This document shows positions 55,542 through 62,848 of a stretch of 64,000 nucleotides of DNA, piece by piece. The position numbers were made by a program, and so were the translations under genes. The stretch spans positions 1 through 64,000 of the forward strand of contig JAHDLB010000005.1 of the NCBI GenBank assembly GCA_018432315.1, written 5' to 3'. Every line of letters begins with the position of its first letter. Positions within the stretch are counted from its first letter, which is position 1. The notes under the pieces were generated by a model, which was given only the letters and a program-made list of their open reading frames with translations, had not been told where the DNA came from and made no database searches. The DNA comes from Anaerolineae bacterium. GTDB taxonomy: Bacteria > Chloroflexota > Anaerolineae > Aggregatilineales > Aggregatilineaceae.

Positions 55542-55569
55542 TTGACAAGGCTGGCTGTTACGATATAAT
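55542..55569 (+). promoter_or_regulatory. Strong promoter of arsA-acr3
   Basis: TTGACA (55542-55547) and TATAAT (55564-55569), 16 nt apart. Operator B begins at the end of the -10. The arrangement is nearly identical to the arsR2 promoter at 59921-59948. Confidence 0.8.
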
Positions 55570-55584
55570 CCAATCTAGATTGAA
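55569..55584. promoter_or_regulatory. ArsR-type operator B (site 1)
   Basis: TCCAATCTAGATTGAA, with the perfect 12-bp palindrome CAATCTAGATTG at 55571-55582, right behind the -10 element. Confidence 0.75.
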
Positions 55585-55680
55585 CTGTTTGTTTTGCGAC
55601 TGCCCTGCTGTCCGGTCCCAATCCGGTGTGGGCAGTTCCACACGACGGCGGTTCGAGCGCGTAAGCGCGTTTTTTTTGCC
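55585..55680 (+). ncRNA. Structured leader with intrinsic terminator before arsA (possible attenuator or small RNA)
   Basis: The arsA promoter is followed by a CTGCCC/GGGCAG hairpin (about 55599-55635) with an inner CCGG/CCGG pairing, then GCGCGTAAGCGCG and eight T (about 55655-55679), a good intrinsic terminator 80 nt before the arsA ATG. No open frame of note lies here. It could be an attenuator, or a short RNA ending before a second arsA promoter. Together with the operators it explains most of the 389-nt gap between arsR1 and arsA. Confidence 0.5.
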
Positions 55681-55687
55681 CTAATAG

Positions 55688-55703
55688 TTCAATTTAAATT
55701 GGA
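55688..55703. promoter_or_regulatory. ArsR-type operator B (site 2)
   Basis: TTCAATTTAAATTGGA, palindrome CAATTTAAATTG, within the longer imperfect TAGTTCAA...TTGGACTA. It lies after the leader terminator and 53 nt before the arsA ATG. Confidence 0.7.
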
Positions 55704-55755
55704 CTATTCGTGTAAGCATATCTTCCGAAGCGCAACAGAGGCAGGACCAATTCAC

Positions 55756-57648
55756 ATGAACGCGCAGTTTATCTTCTTCTCTGGCAAAGGTGGCGTTGGC
55801 AAAACGAGCATGGCATGTACCACGGCGGTACGGCATGCGGATAATGGCTTGCGCACCCTGATCGTCACCACGGATCCGGCCTCGAACCTGGCCGATGTCT
55901 TCGAGCAGCCGATTGGTCACAAGGTAACGGCGATTGATGATGTTCCCAATCTGTGGGCCATGGAGATCGACGCGGATCGCGCCACGGAAGAATACATTGA
56001 CCGGGCCATGGCGCCCATTCGCGCGGCTTTTCCACCGTCCATGGTGCAGGTGATGGAAGAGCAAATGAGCGGCCCCTGCACGGCAGAGGTTGCCGCCTTC
56101 GACCGCTTCGTAGATTTTCTGGAGGTCCCCGCGCCCCAGTCCAATGGCGGCACCGCGGGACTCCGTTTCGACGTGATCATCTTTGACACAGCTCCCACCG
56201 GCCATACGCTGCGCTTGTTGGAACTGCCAGCAGAGTGGAGCCGTTCGATCGACGAAGCCGAGCACGGCAGCGGCCAGACGTGTATCGGGCCGACCGCAGC
56301 GATTCAGGACGCGAAACACAAATACGAGCGCGCGCTGGCGACCCTGCGCGACGAGGCGCAAACCTCCTTCATCTTTGTGCTGCAGCCTGAGGCGACAGCG
56401 ATCAAGGAAACCAAGCGCGCCATTCATGAATTGACCAAACTGAAGATCCACGCCCACGAACTCATCGTGAATGGGATTATTCCACCTGAAGCGGCATCGA
56501 ACGATCTGTTTGCCAGGCGGCGGACGATGCAAGCCGGTTACCTGACCCAGATCGAGAGCGACTTGCCACTTCCCACCCGACAGATGGTCCTGCTTCCCGG
56601 CGAAATTATGGGGACAGCAAGGCTGCGTGACGTGGCACGCATTCTGTTTGACGGAGAGGCTACCGCAGGCGGTCAGCTTGATGAGTATGTTGGTCAGCAT
56701 GGTCCAATCGATCACACTCTTCCGAATATCGTTACCGTGCTCGCCCGCCTGGTGCCCAACGGTCACCGCCGGACGGTATTTTTCGCGGGTAAAGGCGGTG
56801 TGGGCAAGCCGGTTGCCTCGTGCTTGACGGCAGTCTGGTTGGCGCAACAGGGTTACAAAACCTTGCTGCTGACGACGGATCCGGCGGCTCACCTGGGCGA
56901 TGTCCTGGGCGTGCCGGTTACGGACGCCGTGGCGGCTGTTGAGAGTGTGCCTAATCTGTGGGCGACCAAGATCGATCCCAAAGCGGCAGCGGATGAGTAC
57001 AGAACGCGCATCCTGGAGGATGCTCGCCAACAGGGGCGGCCACCGGAAGCGATCGCCATGATGGCTGAAGAGCTGAACTCGCCGTGCACCGAGGAAATCG
57101 CAGCATTTGATCGCTTCATCGATTTCGCATCGCAGAGCGAATGGCAGGTTGTTGTCTTCGACACCGCGCCGACCGGGCACACGCTGCGGATGCTGGAATT
57201 GCCTATCGATTGGAGCAAGCAGCTTGATGTGAAAGTCTTCGCGTCGGTTGATAGCTCGCTGGCGGACGATACAGCGAAGCAACGGTTCAGTGCGGTGATC
57301 GACATGATGCGCGATCCCGCGCAGAGCACGTTTGCCTTTGTGATGTACCCGGAATCAACGCCGATTGTCGAAGCTTACCGGGCCAGTGAAGAACTGCGCA
57401 CGGTCGGCATCGAACCCGGCCTGGTCTTTGCCAACTTCATCATCCCGCCAGAGCAGGCCACGACGCCTTACAGCAGCGCACGGCGCAACATGCAGCAGAA
57501 ATATATGGCCGAGATCGCGGGTCGCTTCGCGGTGCCGGTGGCGCAGATTCCACTGCTGCCTACCGAGGTCCAGGGGCTGGACACGCTCGCGCAGCTTGCC
57601 GGACAAGTCTATGGTCGCGCCTCGGTCCTGGCGGACGAAACACAATAA
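55756..57648 (+). CDS. arsA: Arsenite-stimulated ATPase ArsA (two-domain form) with altered second P-loop
   Basis: 630 aa with two homologous halves. A1 has P-loop SGKGGVGKTS (10-18), DTAPTGHTLRLLELP, and metal-site Cys in SGPCTAE. A2 has AGKGGVGKP with Pro352 where Thr or Ser follows the P-loop lysine, then NSPCTEE and DTAPTGHTLRMLELP. ArsA receives As(III) from ArsD and energises the membrane pump. The Lys-Pro change should harm nucleotide binding in A2. ATG 55756 opens the arsA-acr3 operon. Partnering with Acr3 instead of ArsB is known in several lineages. Confidence 0.94.
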   Translation: MNAQFIFFSGKGGVGKTSMACTTAVRHADNGLRTLIVTTDPASNLADVFEQPIGHKVTAIDDVPNLWAMEIDADRATEEYIDRAMAPIRAAFPPSMVQVMEEQMSGPCTAEVAAFDRFVDFLEVPAPQSNGGTAGLRFDVIIFDTAPTGHTLRLLELPAEWSRSIDEAEHGSGQTCIGPTAAIQDAKHKYERALATLRDEAQTSFIFVLQPEATAIKETKRAIHELTKLKIHAHELIVNGIIPPEAASNDLFARRRTMQAGYLTQIESDLPLPTRQMVLLPGEIMGTARLRDVARILFDGEATAGGQLDEYVGQHGPIDHTLPNIVTVLARLVPNGHRRTVFFAGKGGVGKPVASCLTAVWLAQQGYKTLLLTTDPAAHLGDVLGVPVTDAVAAVESVPNLWATKIDPKAAADEYRTRILEDARQQGRPPEAIAMMAEELNSPCTEEIAAFDRFIDFASQSEWQVVVFDTAPTGHTLRMLELPIDWSKQLDVKVFASVDSSLADDTAKQRFSAVIDMMRDPAQSTFAFVMYPESTPIVEAYRASEELRTVGIEPGLVFANFIIPPEQATTPYSSARRNMQQKYMAEIAGRFAVPVAQIPLLPTEVQGLDTLAQLAGQVYGRASVLADETQ

Positions 57649-57689
57649 GACGCCATCAACCCCATACATAACGAAACGAGGAGTAGCAA

Positions 57690-58844
57690 ATGTCCGTAAG
57701 TACGCAAGCATCTAAAAAGGGGGTAGCCAGGAAGCTCTCCCTTCTGGACCGGTTCCTGACGCTGTGGATCTTTCTAGCCATGGCTGTCGGCGTGAGTCTG
57801 GGACACTTCATCCCCAGCGTCGAGTCGTTCATCCACCGTTTTCAGGTTGGGACGACCAACATCCCGATTGCCATCGGGTTGATCCTGATGATGTACCCCC
57901 CGTTTGCCAAGGTCAAGTTCGAAGAGTTGGGTGAGGTGTTCCGCAACAAGAAAGTGTTGGGCCTCTCGCTCGTTCAGAACTGGCTGGTGGGTCCGACGCT
58001 GATGTTTTTCCTGGCGATCATCTTTCTGCACAACTATCCCGAATACATGGTCGGCCTGATCATGATTGGGCTGGCGCGCTGTATTGCGATGGTCATTGTC
58101 TGGAACGAGCTGGCAAAGGGAGATACGGAATACGCCGCCGGGATTGTGGCGTTCAACAGCGTGTTCCAGGTGCTGTTCTACAGCGTGTATGCCTGGTTCT
58201 TCATCACCGTACTGCCGCCGCTGTTCGGGCTGGAAGGCAGCGTCGTGAGTATCGGGATCGGTCAGATTGCCGAAAGTACTTTCATCTACCTGGGCATCCC
58301 GATGCTGGCCGGGTTCCTGACCCGCCTCGTGCTGCTGCGCGCCAAAGGCAAGGAATGGTACGAGACGAAGTTCATCCCGCGCCTCAGCCCGCTGACATTG
58401 ATCGCGCTGCTGTTCACCATCGTCGTCATGTTCAGCCTGAAGGGCAACGTGATCGTTGAGATTCCGCTGGATGTCGTCCGAATCGCCATCCCGCTCCTGC
58501 TGTACTTTGTCATCATGTTCCTGGTCAGCTTCTGGATGGGCCACCGCCTGGGCGCGGATTACTCCAAGACGACAACGCTCTCCTTTACGGCGGCCAGCAA
58601 CAACTTCGAGCTGGCAATTGCCGTAGCGGTGGCGGTGTTCGGCATCAATTCGGGCGCGGCATTTGCGGCTGTAGTCGGCCCGCTGGTTGAGGTGCCGGTG
58701 CTTATCGGCCTGGTCAATGTCGCGCTGTACTTCCAGCGGCGCTACTTCGCGCACGAACTGGAAGCCGCGCCCGATTCTATCGTGGCGGCGGCGGGCGAGG
58801 CGTGTCCTCCAAGCCGGGTACTTGCCGGCGATAGTGCCGACTGA
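57690..58844 (+). CDS. acr3: Acr3-family arsenite efflux transporter (copy 2)
   Basis: 384 aa, ten membrane segments. Motifs match copy 1: [26 protein letters not shown] (conserved Cys) and [15 protein letters not shown]. It has a C-terminal tail of about 20 aa ([13 protein letters not shown]) not shared with copy 1. It lies 41 nt after arsA with CGAGGAG as ribosome site and forms the ArsA-driven pump. Confidence 0.95.
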   Translation: MSVSTQASKKGVARKLSLLDRFLTLWIFLAMAVGVSLGHFIPSVESFIHRFQVGTTNIPIAIGLILMMYPPFAKVKFEELGEVFRNKKVLGLSLVQNWLVGPTLMFFLAIIFLHNYPEYMVGLIMIGLARCIAMVIVWNELAKGDTEYAAGIVAFNSVFQVLFYSVYAWFFITVLPPLFGLEGSVVSIGIGQIAESTFIYLGIPMLAGFLTRLVLLRAKGKEWYETKFIPRLSPLTLIALLFTIVVMFSLKGNVIVEIPLDVVRIAIPLLLYFVIMFLVSFWMGHRLGADYSKTTTLSFTAASNNFELAIAVAVAVFGINSGAAFAAVVGPLVEVPVLIGLVNVALYFQRRYFAHELEAAPDSIVAAAGEACPPSRVLAGDSAD

Positions 58845-58864
58845 GGTTCGAACCAAAGCAGAAG

Positions 58865-58891
58865 ATGCCCGGCTTTCACGATGCTGGGCAT
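58865..58891 (+). terminator. Hairpin after acr3-2
   Basis: ATGCCCGGC/GCTGGGCAT stem 21 nt beyond the stop; no U-run follows. Confidence 0.4.
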
Positions 58892-58990
58892 ATCGGCAAA
58901 CCACATAGCCAGTTCGCGCCAACTATCCTTGACGCCCTCGGCGCACGCAATAGGAGCGCCAACGATTCGCACGATAACGGGTTCATTCAT
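58885..58990 (-). pseudogene. Truncated small thioredoxin-like protein
   Basis: The minus-strand ATG at 58990 opens MNEPVIVRIVGAPIACAEGV followed by KDSWRELAMWFAD. This resembles the first third of a small disulfide-type protein often seen near metalloid genes. Similarity stops at the hairpin behind acr3-2 and the frame runs on antisense to acr3-2, so the rest of the gene is gone. The family match is from memory and moderate. Confidence 0.4.
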
Positions 58991-59081
58991 CCGCAACACC
59001 CCGATCGTGTATTTGGGGTTCCTCGTTTCTGTTCGACCTGACAGCGGGCTTGCTGCACGCCGTTCACAGGAGATACGATAG

Positions 59082-59444
59082 CTATTCCTCCAGTGCCGAG
59101 CGCACTTCTGACAGGGAGGGGTATTCGCCGACCTTGATCACTTTGCCCCTAACCACGGTGATGGGCAGCGCCGCCATCTCGCGCTCTCGTATCAGACCGA
59201 CGACCTCAGCATTGCGGAGGAAGGCCTGTGGCTGGCTCGCCATCTGGTAGCGGGTTACAGAAACGCCCTCAGTCGTTAACGCCAGCACCATTTCGTTCAC
59301 GTCGAGCAGCGTTTGATCCAGCGTGGGACCGCACAAGCCCGTGGGGCAGCACATGGGAGGATCGAACAGCTCGACGGCAGACGGCTCATAGGCTGTTCTG
59401 AGCGGAATTTGCTGGGCGGGTACGACGTTGATTGGCTCGCTCAC
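59082..59444 (-). CDS. arsD: Arsenite metallochaperone ArsD
   Basis: 120 aa. The As(III) triad is Cys32, Cys33 and Cys38 in FDPPMCCPTGLCG, the same spacing as Cys12/13/18 of the R773 protein; there is a 20-aa N-terminal extension. It transfers As(III) to ArsA. GTG start with GGAGG upstream, 46 nt after the arsR2 stop, so arsR2-arsD is an operon converging on arsA-acr3. Confidence 0.93.
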   Translation of the reverse strand: MSEPINVVPAQQIPLRTAYEPSAVELFDPPMCCPTGLCGPTLDQTLLDVNEMVLALTTEGVSVTRYQMASQPQAFLRNAEVVGLIREREMAALPITVVRGKVIKVGEYPSLSEVRSALEE

Positions 59445-59449
59445 AATAG

Positions 59450-59465
59450 TTCAACCTCCGTTGGA
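59450..59465. promoter_or_regulatory. Degenerate operator-B-like repeat over the arsD ribosome site
   Basis: TTCAACCTCCGTTGGA fits TYCAA-N6-TTGRA, but the centre is not palindromic and it contains the arsD Shine-Dalgarno. It may be fortuitous. Confidence 0.35.
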
Positions 59466-59490
59466 TTAATCGGGCAAAAAAAGAGCAGGC

Positions 59491-59889
59491 TTACGATTTA
59501 ACAGGCACTTCTTCATCCAGGTCGATATTTGCGAATTGAATGCCCGGTCCACATGTCAGGCGGCGAGGCTGGATACGATCCGGATCGAAAAAGTCGCCAA
59601 AAACGCGTTTCATTTCGTCGAGCGCTTGAAGATTAATCGAATAATAGACCCAGCGCGCATCAGAGGCGTCACGTTCTACGTTGACCAGTCCGGATTGGGT
59701 CAGAACCTTCATATGGTGCGAGATGAGCGTTGGCCCCACCTGCAAGGCTTCGCTGAGGTCACAGTTACACTGCAGACCTTGAATAATCAGTTCCAGAATT
59801 TGCAGCCGCTTGGGTTCGCCAATCACTTTGAGCCATTCCAGCAGCGTTTCGACATTTGATTTGGAGGAGGCTTCACCGGGCATGTTCAT
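59491..59889 (-). CDS. arsR: ArsR-family repressor (arsR2)
   Basis: 132 aa winged helix. Sensor pair Cys41-Asn-Cys43 in LQCNCDLSEALQ matches the CVCDL metal site of classical ArsR; recognition helix GPTLISHHMKVLTQSGLV. A further Cys lies in RLTCGPG. Operator B sits at its own promoter and at arsA, so it is the likely regulator of the arsD and arsA-acr3 units. Confidence 0.93.
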   Translation of the reverse strand: MNMPGEASSKSNVETLLEWLKVIGEPKRLQILELIIQGLQCNCDLSEALQVGPTLISHHMKVLTQSGLVNVERDASDARWVYYSINLQALDEMKRVFGDFFDPDRIQPRRLTCGPGIQFANIDLDEEVPVKS

Positions 59890-59905
59890 TACTCTCGTAT
59901 ATTAG

Positions 59906-59921
59906 TTCAATCTAGATTGGA
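59906..59921. promoter_or_regulatory. ArsR-type operator B (site 3)
   Basis: TTCAATCTAGATTGGA, with the same CAATCTAGATTG palindrome as site 1, 17 nt before the arsR2 ATG and touching its -10. Confidence 0.75.
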
Positions 59922-59948
59922 TTATAACGCCAAAACGGAACCTGTCAA
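59921..59948 (-). promoter_or_regulatory. arsR2-arsD promoter
   Basis: Minus-strand TTGACA (59943-59948) and TATAAT (59921-59926), 16 nt apart, followed by operator B site 3. Confidence 0.8.
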
Positions 59949-60025
59949 CTTCCAACAGAATCATTGTGCTAAACGTCATTGGTGCAGCATAACGAATCAC
60001 ACTGTCAAGAATGCGACAAGAATAT

Positions 60026-60041
60026 ATTCTATATATTGAAT
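60026..60041. promoter_or_regulatory. ArsR-type operator A (site 3)
   Basis: ATTCTATATATTGAAT, 16-nt ATTC-N8-GAAT. It lies just before a TATAAT at 60048-60053 that faces the ferredoxin-DUF169 operon, so a bound repressor would block the promoter. Confidence 0.65.
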
Positions 60042-60110
60042 GTTGAATATAATGATCGCGACTAGCCTTTCTAACTGCCAGCCGCGACCGTGTTCAAGGA
60101 GACAGCTCTA

Positions 60111-60476
60111 ATGCCAGCAAATCCGAATTTCACTAAACCCTGGCATGGCATCCCGCGCGAGGAGATTGAGTGGTATCCCACTGTGGTGACCGACCGGTGC
60201 ATGGGATGTGGGATGTGCGTTACCTCGTGCGGACGCCAGGTTTACGCGTTTGACTATGAGGCGAATGTTGCGGTGGTGGAATATCCAAACCAGTGCATGG
60301 TCGGCTGCACGACCTGCGCTACTGTCTGCACGCGCGATGCCATCGAGTTCCCCTCGCAAGGGTACATTCGGCAGGTGATTCGCAAGCGCAAGCTTGAGCG
60401 CCAGACCAAAGATGTGCTCAAAGCCAATCGGGAGCAGTACGACATCCGGCTGCGTGAAGAAACTCCGATTGAATAA
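60111..60476 (+). CDS. Two-cluster ferredoxin-like protein
   Basis: 121 aa. First 4Fe-4S motif CMGCGMCVTSC, second CMVGCTTCATVC, then a basic, charged C-terminal helix of about 40 aa. It is probably a soluble electron carrier. ATG 60111 has AAGGAG upstream and follows a TATAAT and an ArsR-type operator. First gene of an operon with DUF169, a second ferredoxin and a PIG-L deacetylase. Confidence 0.85.
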   Translation: MPANPNFTKPWHGIPREEIEWYPTVVTDRCMGCGMCVTSCGRQVYAFDYEANVAVVEYPNQCMVGCTTCATVCTRDAIEFPSQGYIRQVIRKRKLERQTKDVLKANREQYDIRLREETPIE

Positions 60477-60546
60477 ATGTTGGCGCAGACAATCAAAGGT
60501 GGCGGGTAATCAGTGGAGTGCCCACCTACTTGGCGAGGTAAATGAC

Positions 60547-61314
60547 ATGATGTGTGATTATTCGTCACTCAGATCATCGGCTGAGCGTATGAAGGTCATT
60601 CTTGGGCTGTCGGCTCCGGCGGTGGGCGTGCGCTTGTTGTCGGCTGATGACGCAGTGCCTCCGAACACAGAAAGGCTACAGGGATACCGCTACTGTCAGG
60701 CGCTGATGGAAGCGCGGCACGGGCGCTCGGTCCTGCTCGATGGTGACGGTATTTCGTGCCCGGCTGCCGCCGCAGCGTTTGGCTTCCGTTCACTGCCGGA
60801 GAACCTGCAGAATGGCAAAGGATTGGTTGGGTTCGGCATTGTCGCGGACCCGGCGGTAGCCAGGCGCATGTTTGAAAACATGGCTACCCTGTCCCCCGGT
60901 GAGGTTCAGCGGCTGCACCTCTTTCCCCTGGATCGAGCCACTGAACAGCCAGACGTCATCGTGGTTGAGGACGAGGTTGAGAAACTGATGTGGCTCAACC
61001 TGGCATATCTGCATGTCATCGGGGGCGAGCGAATTGTGAGTTCGACTGCTGTGCTCCAGGCAACCTGTGTGGATTCCACGATCATCCCGTACCTGGAAGG
61101 GCGCTTGAATTTCAGCTATGGCTGCTACGGCTGCCGGGATGCGACCGATCTGGTCGGCAGCGAGACAGTGGTTGGATTCCCGGCTTCTGTGCTGCCCGCC
61201 ATGATGGAGCACCTGGAATACCTCAACCAGAAGGCGATCCCCACATCACGCAGCAAAAAGGCCTGGGCTGTGTTGCAGAAAAAAGGGCAGAAAGCGGCTG
61301 AAACCAATGTGTGA
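60547..61314 (+). CDS. DUF169 family protein
   Basis: 255 aa. Typical DUF169 features: AVGVRLLS near the N-terminus, RYCQALMEARHGRSVLLDGDGISCPAAAAAFGF (split around RHGRS), and a late cysteine pair in SYGCYGCRDATDL. DUF169 has no settled function and is often next to ferredoxin or metal-handling genes. ATG 60547 has GAGGT upstream. It overlaps or abuts the small ferredoxin gene that follows. Confidence 0.85.
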   Translation: MMCDYSSLRSSAERMKVILGLSAPAVGVRLLSADDAVPPNTERLQGYRYCQALMEARHGRSVLLDGDGISCPAAAAAFGFRSLPENLQNGKGLVGFGIVADPAVARRMFENMATLSPGEVQRLHLFPLDRATEQPDVIVVEDEVEKLMWLNLAYLHVIGGERIVSSTAVLQATCVDSTIIPYLEGRLNFSYGCYGCRDATDLVGSETVVGFPASVLPAMMEHLEYLNQKAIPTSRSKKAWAVLQKKGQKAAETNV

Positions 61315-61321
61315 TGCTCGA

Positions 61322-61540
61322 ATGAAACCCGTGCTCAACAAACGACGCTGTTCCGCTCAAGTGCAGATTTGTCTGGCTATTCCAGCCTGTTCCCTGCAAG
61401 CGGTGATCTACGTCGAAGACGAAGAGGAGCCACTTGGCGGGCGAATCGAGTTCGACTATGCACGCTGCGATGGCTGCGGGAAGTGCACCGAGGAATGCTG
61501 CGGCCAGGCTGTCGAGATGCGAGAAGCGCTTGTCAGTTAG
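61322..61540 (+). CDS. Small cysteine-rich ferredoxin-like protein
   Basis: 72 aa. An incomplete first cluster (RRCSAQVQICLAIPAC) and a full second motif (CDGCGKCTEECCG) with an extra cysteine. The PLGGRIEFDY block between them is typical of this small ferredoxin family. ATG 61322 (MKPVLNKRRC) is preferred; ATG 61307 overlaps the DUF169 stop. Probable electron carrier for DUF169 or its partners. Confidence 0.78.
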   Translation: MKPVLNKRRCSAQVQICLAIPACSLQAVIYVEDEEEPLGGRIEFDYARCDGCGKCTEECCGQAVEMREALVS

Positions 61541-61547
61541 GGCGAAG

Positions 61548-62261
61548 ATGAGCAAACAAACGCTGCTGGTCATATTGGCCCATCCCGACGACGAAAGCTT
61601 CCCTATCGGCGGCACGCTGGCGAAATACGCTGCTGAGGGTGCGCGTGTAGTGCTTGTGTCCGCCACGCGCGGCGAGGCCGGTATTCGCGGTTTGGCCCCG
61701 GAGTCGGCAGGTGAGATTCGGGCGCGTGAGTTACAGCAAGCGGCAAAAACGCTGGGCATCTCTGACGTGCACTTTCTCGGATACCGTGACGGGGAATTGT
61801 CGCTGGTCGATCCCGCCGCCATCCGGTCACAGGTCGCGAATCTCATCCGAGAGATTCAGCCCCAGGTAGTGATCACATTCGGTCCAGATGGCATTTCCGG
61901 CCACCCGGATCATATTGCCATTCACGAGATTGTGACCCAGGCATTTGATCAGGTGCAGCCGGTCGCCTGCCTGTACTACATAGCCCCCTCGGAGGCGACT
62001 CTACAAGGATGCGGTGTCGTGCCTTCGCCCCAGAAGACCGGCGGACCCGTGGCCGCTATCGATGTTGGCGAGCATTTGCTCACCAAAGTGCGGGCCATGC
62101 AGTGCCATGCCAGCCAGCGCCCACCTTTTTCGGGATCGCCTGAAGAAGAGGTCGCTCGTATGGCGTGCCACGAGTATTTCACGCTCGTTCGTCCCCATTT
62201 GAAGGAAGTATCGTGCTCAGACCTCTTTGCTCCTGTTCCAGATGTTTGTGTCAACAAATGA
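61548..62261 (+). CDS. PIG-L family deacetylase (BshB/MshB-like)
   Basis: 237 aa. Zinc motif LAHPDDESFPIGG at the N-terminus and GISGHPDHIAIH later, as in the LmbE/PIG-L N-acetylglucosaminyl deacetylases. Members include BshB and MshB, which act in bacillithiol and mycothiol synthesis. The gene starts 7 nt after the ferredoxin stop, so it belongs to the ArsR-controlled operon. A link to a protective low-molecular-weight thiol is inference. Confidence 0.88.
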   Translation: MSKQTLLVILAHPDDESFPIGGTLAKYAAEGARVVLVSATRGEAGIRGLAPESAGEIRARELQQAAKTLGISDVHFLGYRDGELSLVDPAAIRSQVANLIREIQPQVVITFGPDGISGHPDHIAIHEIVTQAFDQVQPVACLYYIAPSEATLQGCGVVPSPQKTGGPVAAIDVGEHLLTKVRAMQCHASQRPPFSGSPEEEVARMACHEYFTLVRPHLKEVSCSDLFAPVPDVCVNK

Positions 62262-62337
62262 AAACGGCGACGACAGAGATCATGCGGTTAACCTGAAGAC
62301 TGTCACTGTTAGGTGGGACGTATCGCGATTACAATAC

Positions 62338-62353
62338 ATTCAGAAAAATGAAT
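62338..62353. promoter_or_regulatory. ArsR-type operator A (site 4)
   Basis: ATTCAGAAAAATGAAT, 16-nt ATTC-N8-GAAT, directly after a TACAAT -10 at 62330-62335 that faces the last operon of the window. Confidence 0.7.
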
Positions 62354-62401
62354 GTTAAGAGTGGTTCGGTTTCCAATTTGATTTGAAGGAAACACAATGT
62401 C

Positions 62402-62530
62402 ATGACCGAGCATTATAGACTGGCTGTGTCGGGCGGGAGGCCGGCAGGGTATGTAGCGGCCCTCCGGGCAGCGCAGTCGGGTGTGCGATCCACAATTGAT
62501 CATGGCGTTGGTCGACACCCAGCTTTTTGA
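62402..62530 (+). pseudogene. Dihydrolipoamide dehydrogenase N-terminal remnant
   Basis: A 42-aa frame begins MTEHYRLAVSGGRPAGYVAA and continues LRAAQSGVRSTID. It follows the FAD-binding start of Lpd proteins (MTEHYDLVVIGGGPGGYVAAIRAAQ-like) but the GxGxxG glycines are damaged, and the frame ends after 42 codons with the other 420 or so residues missing. A ribosome site (GAAGGA) and operator A precede it. It looks like a decayed lpd deleted up to the small thioredoxin gene. Confidence 0.55.
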
Positions 62531-62546
62531 AGCCAGGAGAAGGTTA

Positions 62547-62798
62547 ATGCTCAAAATACGAGTCGTGGGGCGCGGATGCAAGCTATGTGTCCAGATCCTT
62601 GCCGTGGTGCAGCGGGTAGTAAACGCCTTCGACATCGACGCGAGTATTCGTAAGGTTACGGCACCAGCCGAAATCGAAAAGCATAACCTGGGTGCGCTGC
62701 CTGGGCTGGTTATCAATGACCGGGTTATGTGTGAGGGACGCGTTCCTTTGGAGGGAGAAGTGACGGGTTGGATATGGGATGAGTTGGAATCACAATGA
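62547..62798 (+). CDS. Small thioredoxin-fold protein (CKLC), copy 3
   Basis: 83 aa of the same TM0996-like family as the copies at 51632 and 54745. The redox loop is GRGCKLCVQIL (CKLC instead of CPNC), and the cis-Pro region GALPGLVINDRVM is kept. ATG 62547 has AGGAGAAGG upstream. It is followed by arsR3 and the Trx-VKOR gene in one direction, all behind operator A site 4. Confidence 0.8.
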   Translation: MLKIRVVGRGCKLCVQILAVVQRVVNAFDIDASIRKVTAPAEIEKHNLGALPGLVINDRVMCEGRVPLEGEVTGWIWDELESQ

Positions 62799-62848
62799 AC
62801 CCAATCGGAACTAAGGTCACGTTCGTTTGTCCGTGATGGAGTCCGGCT

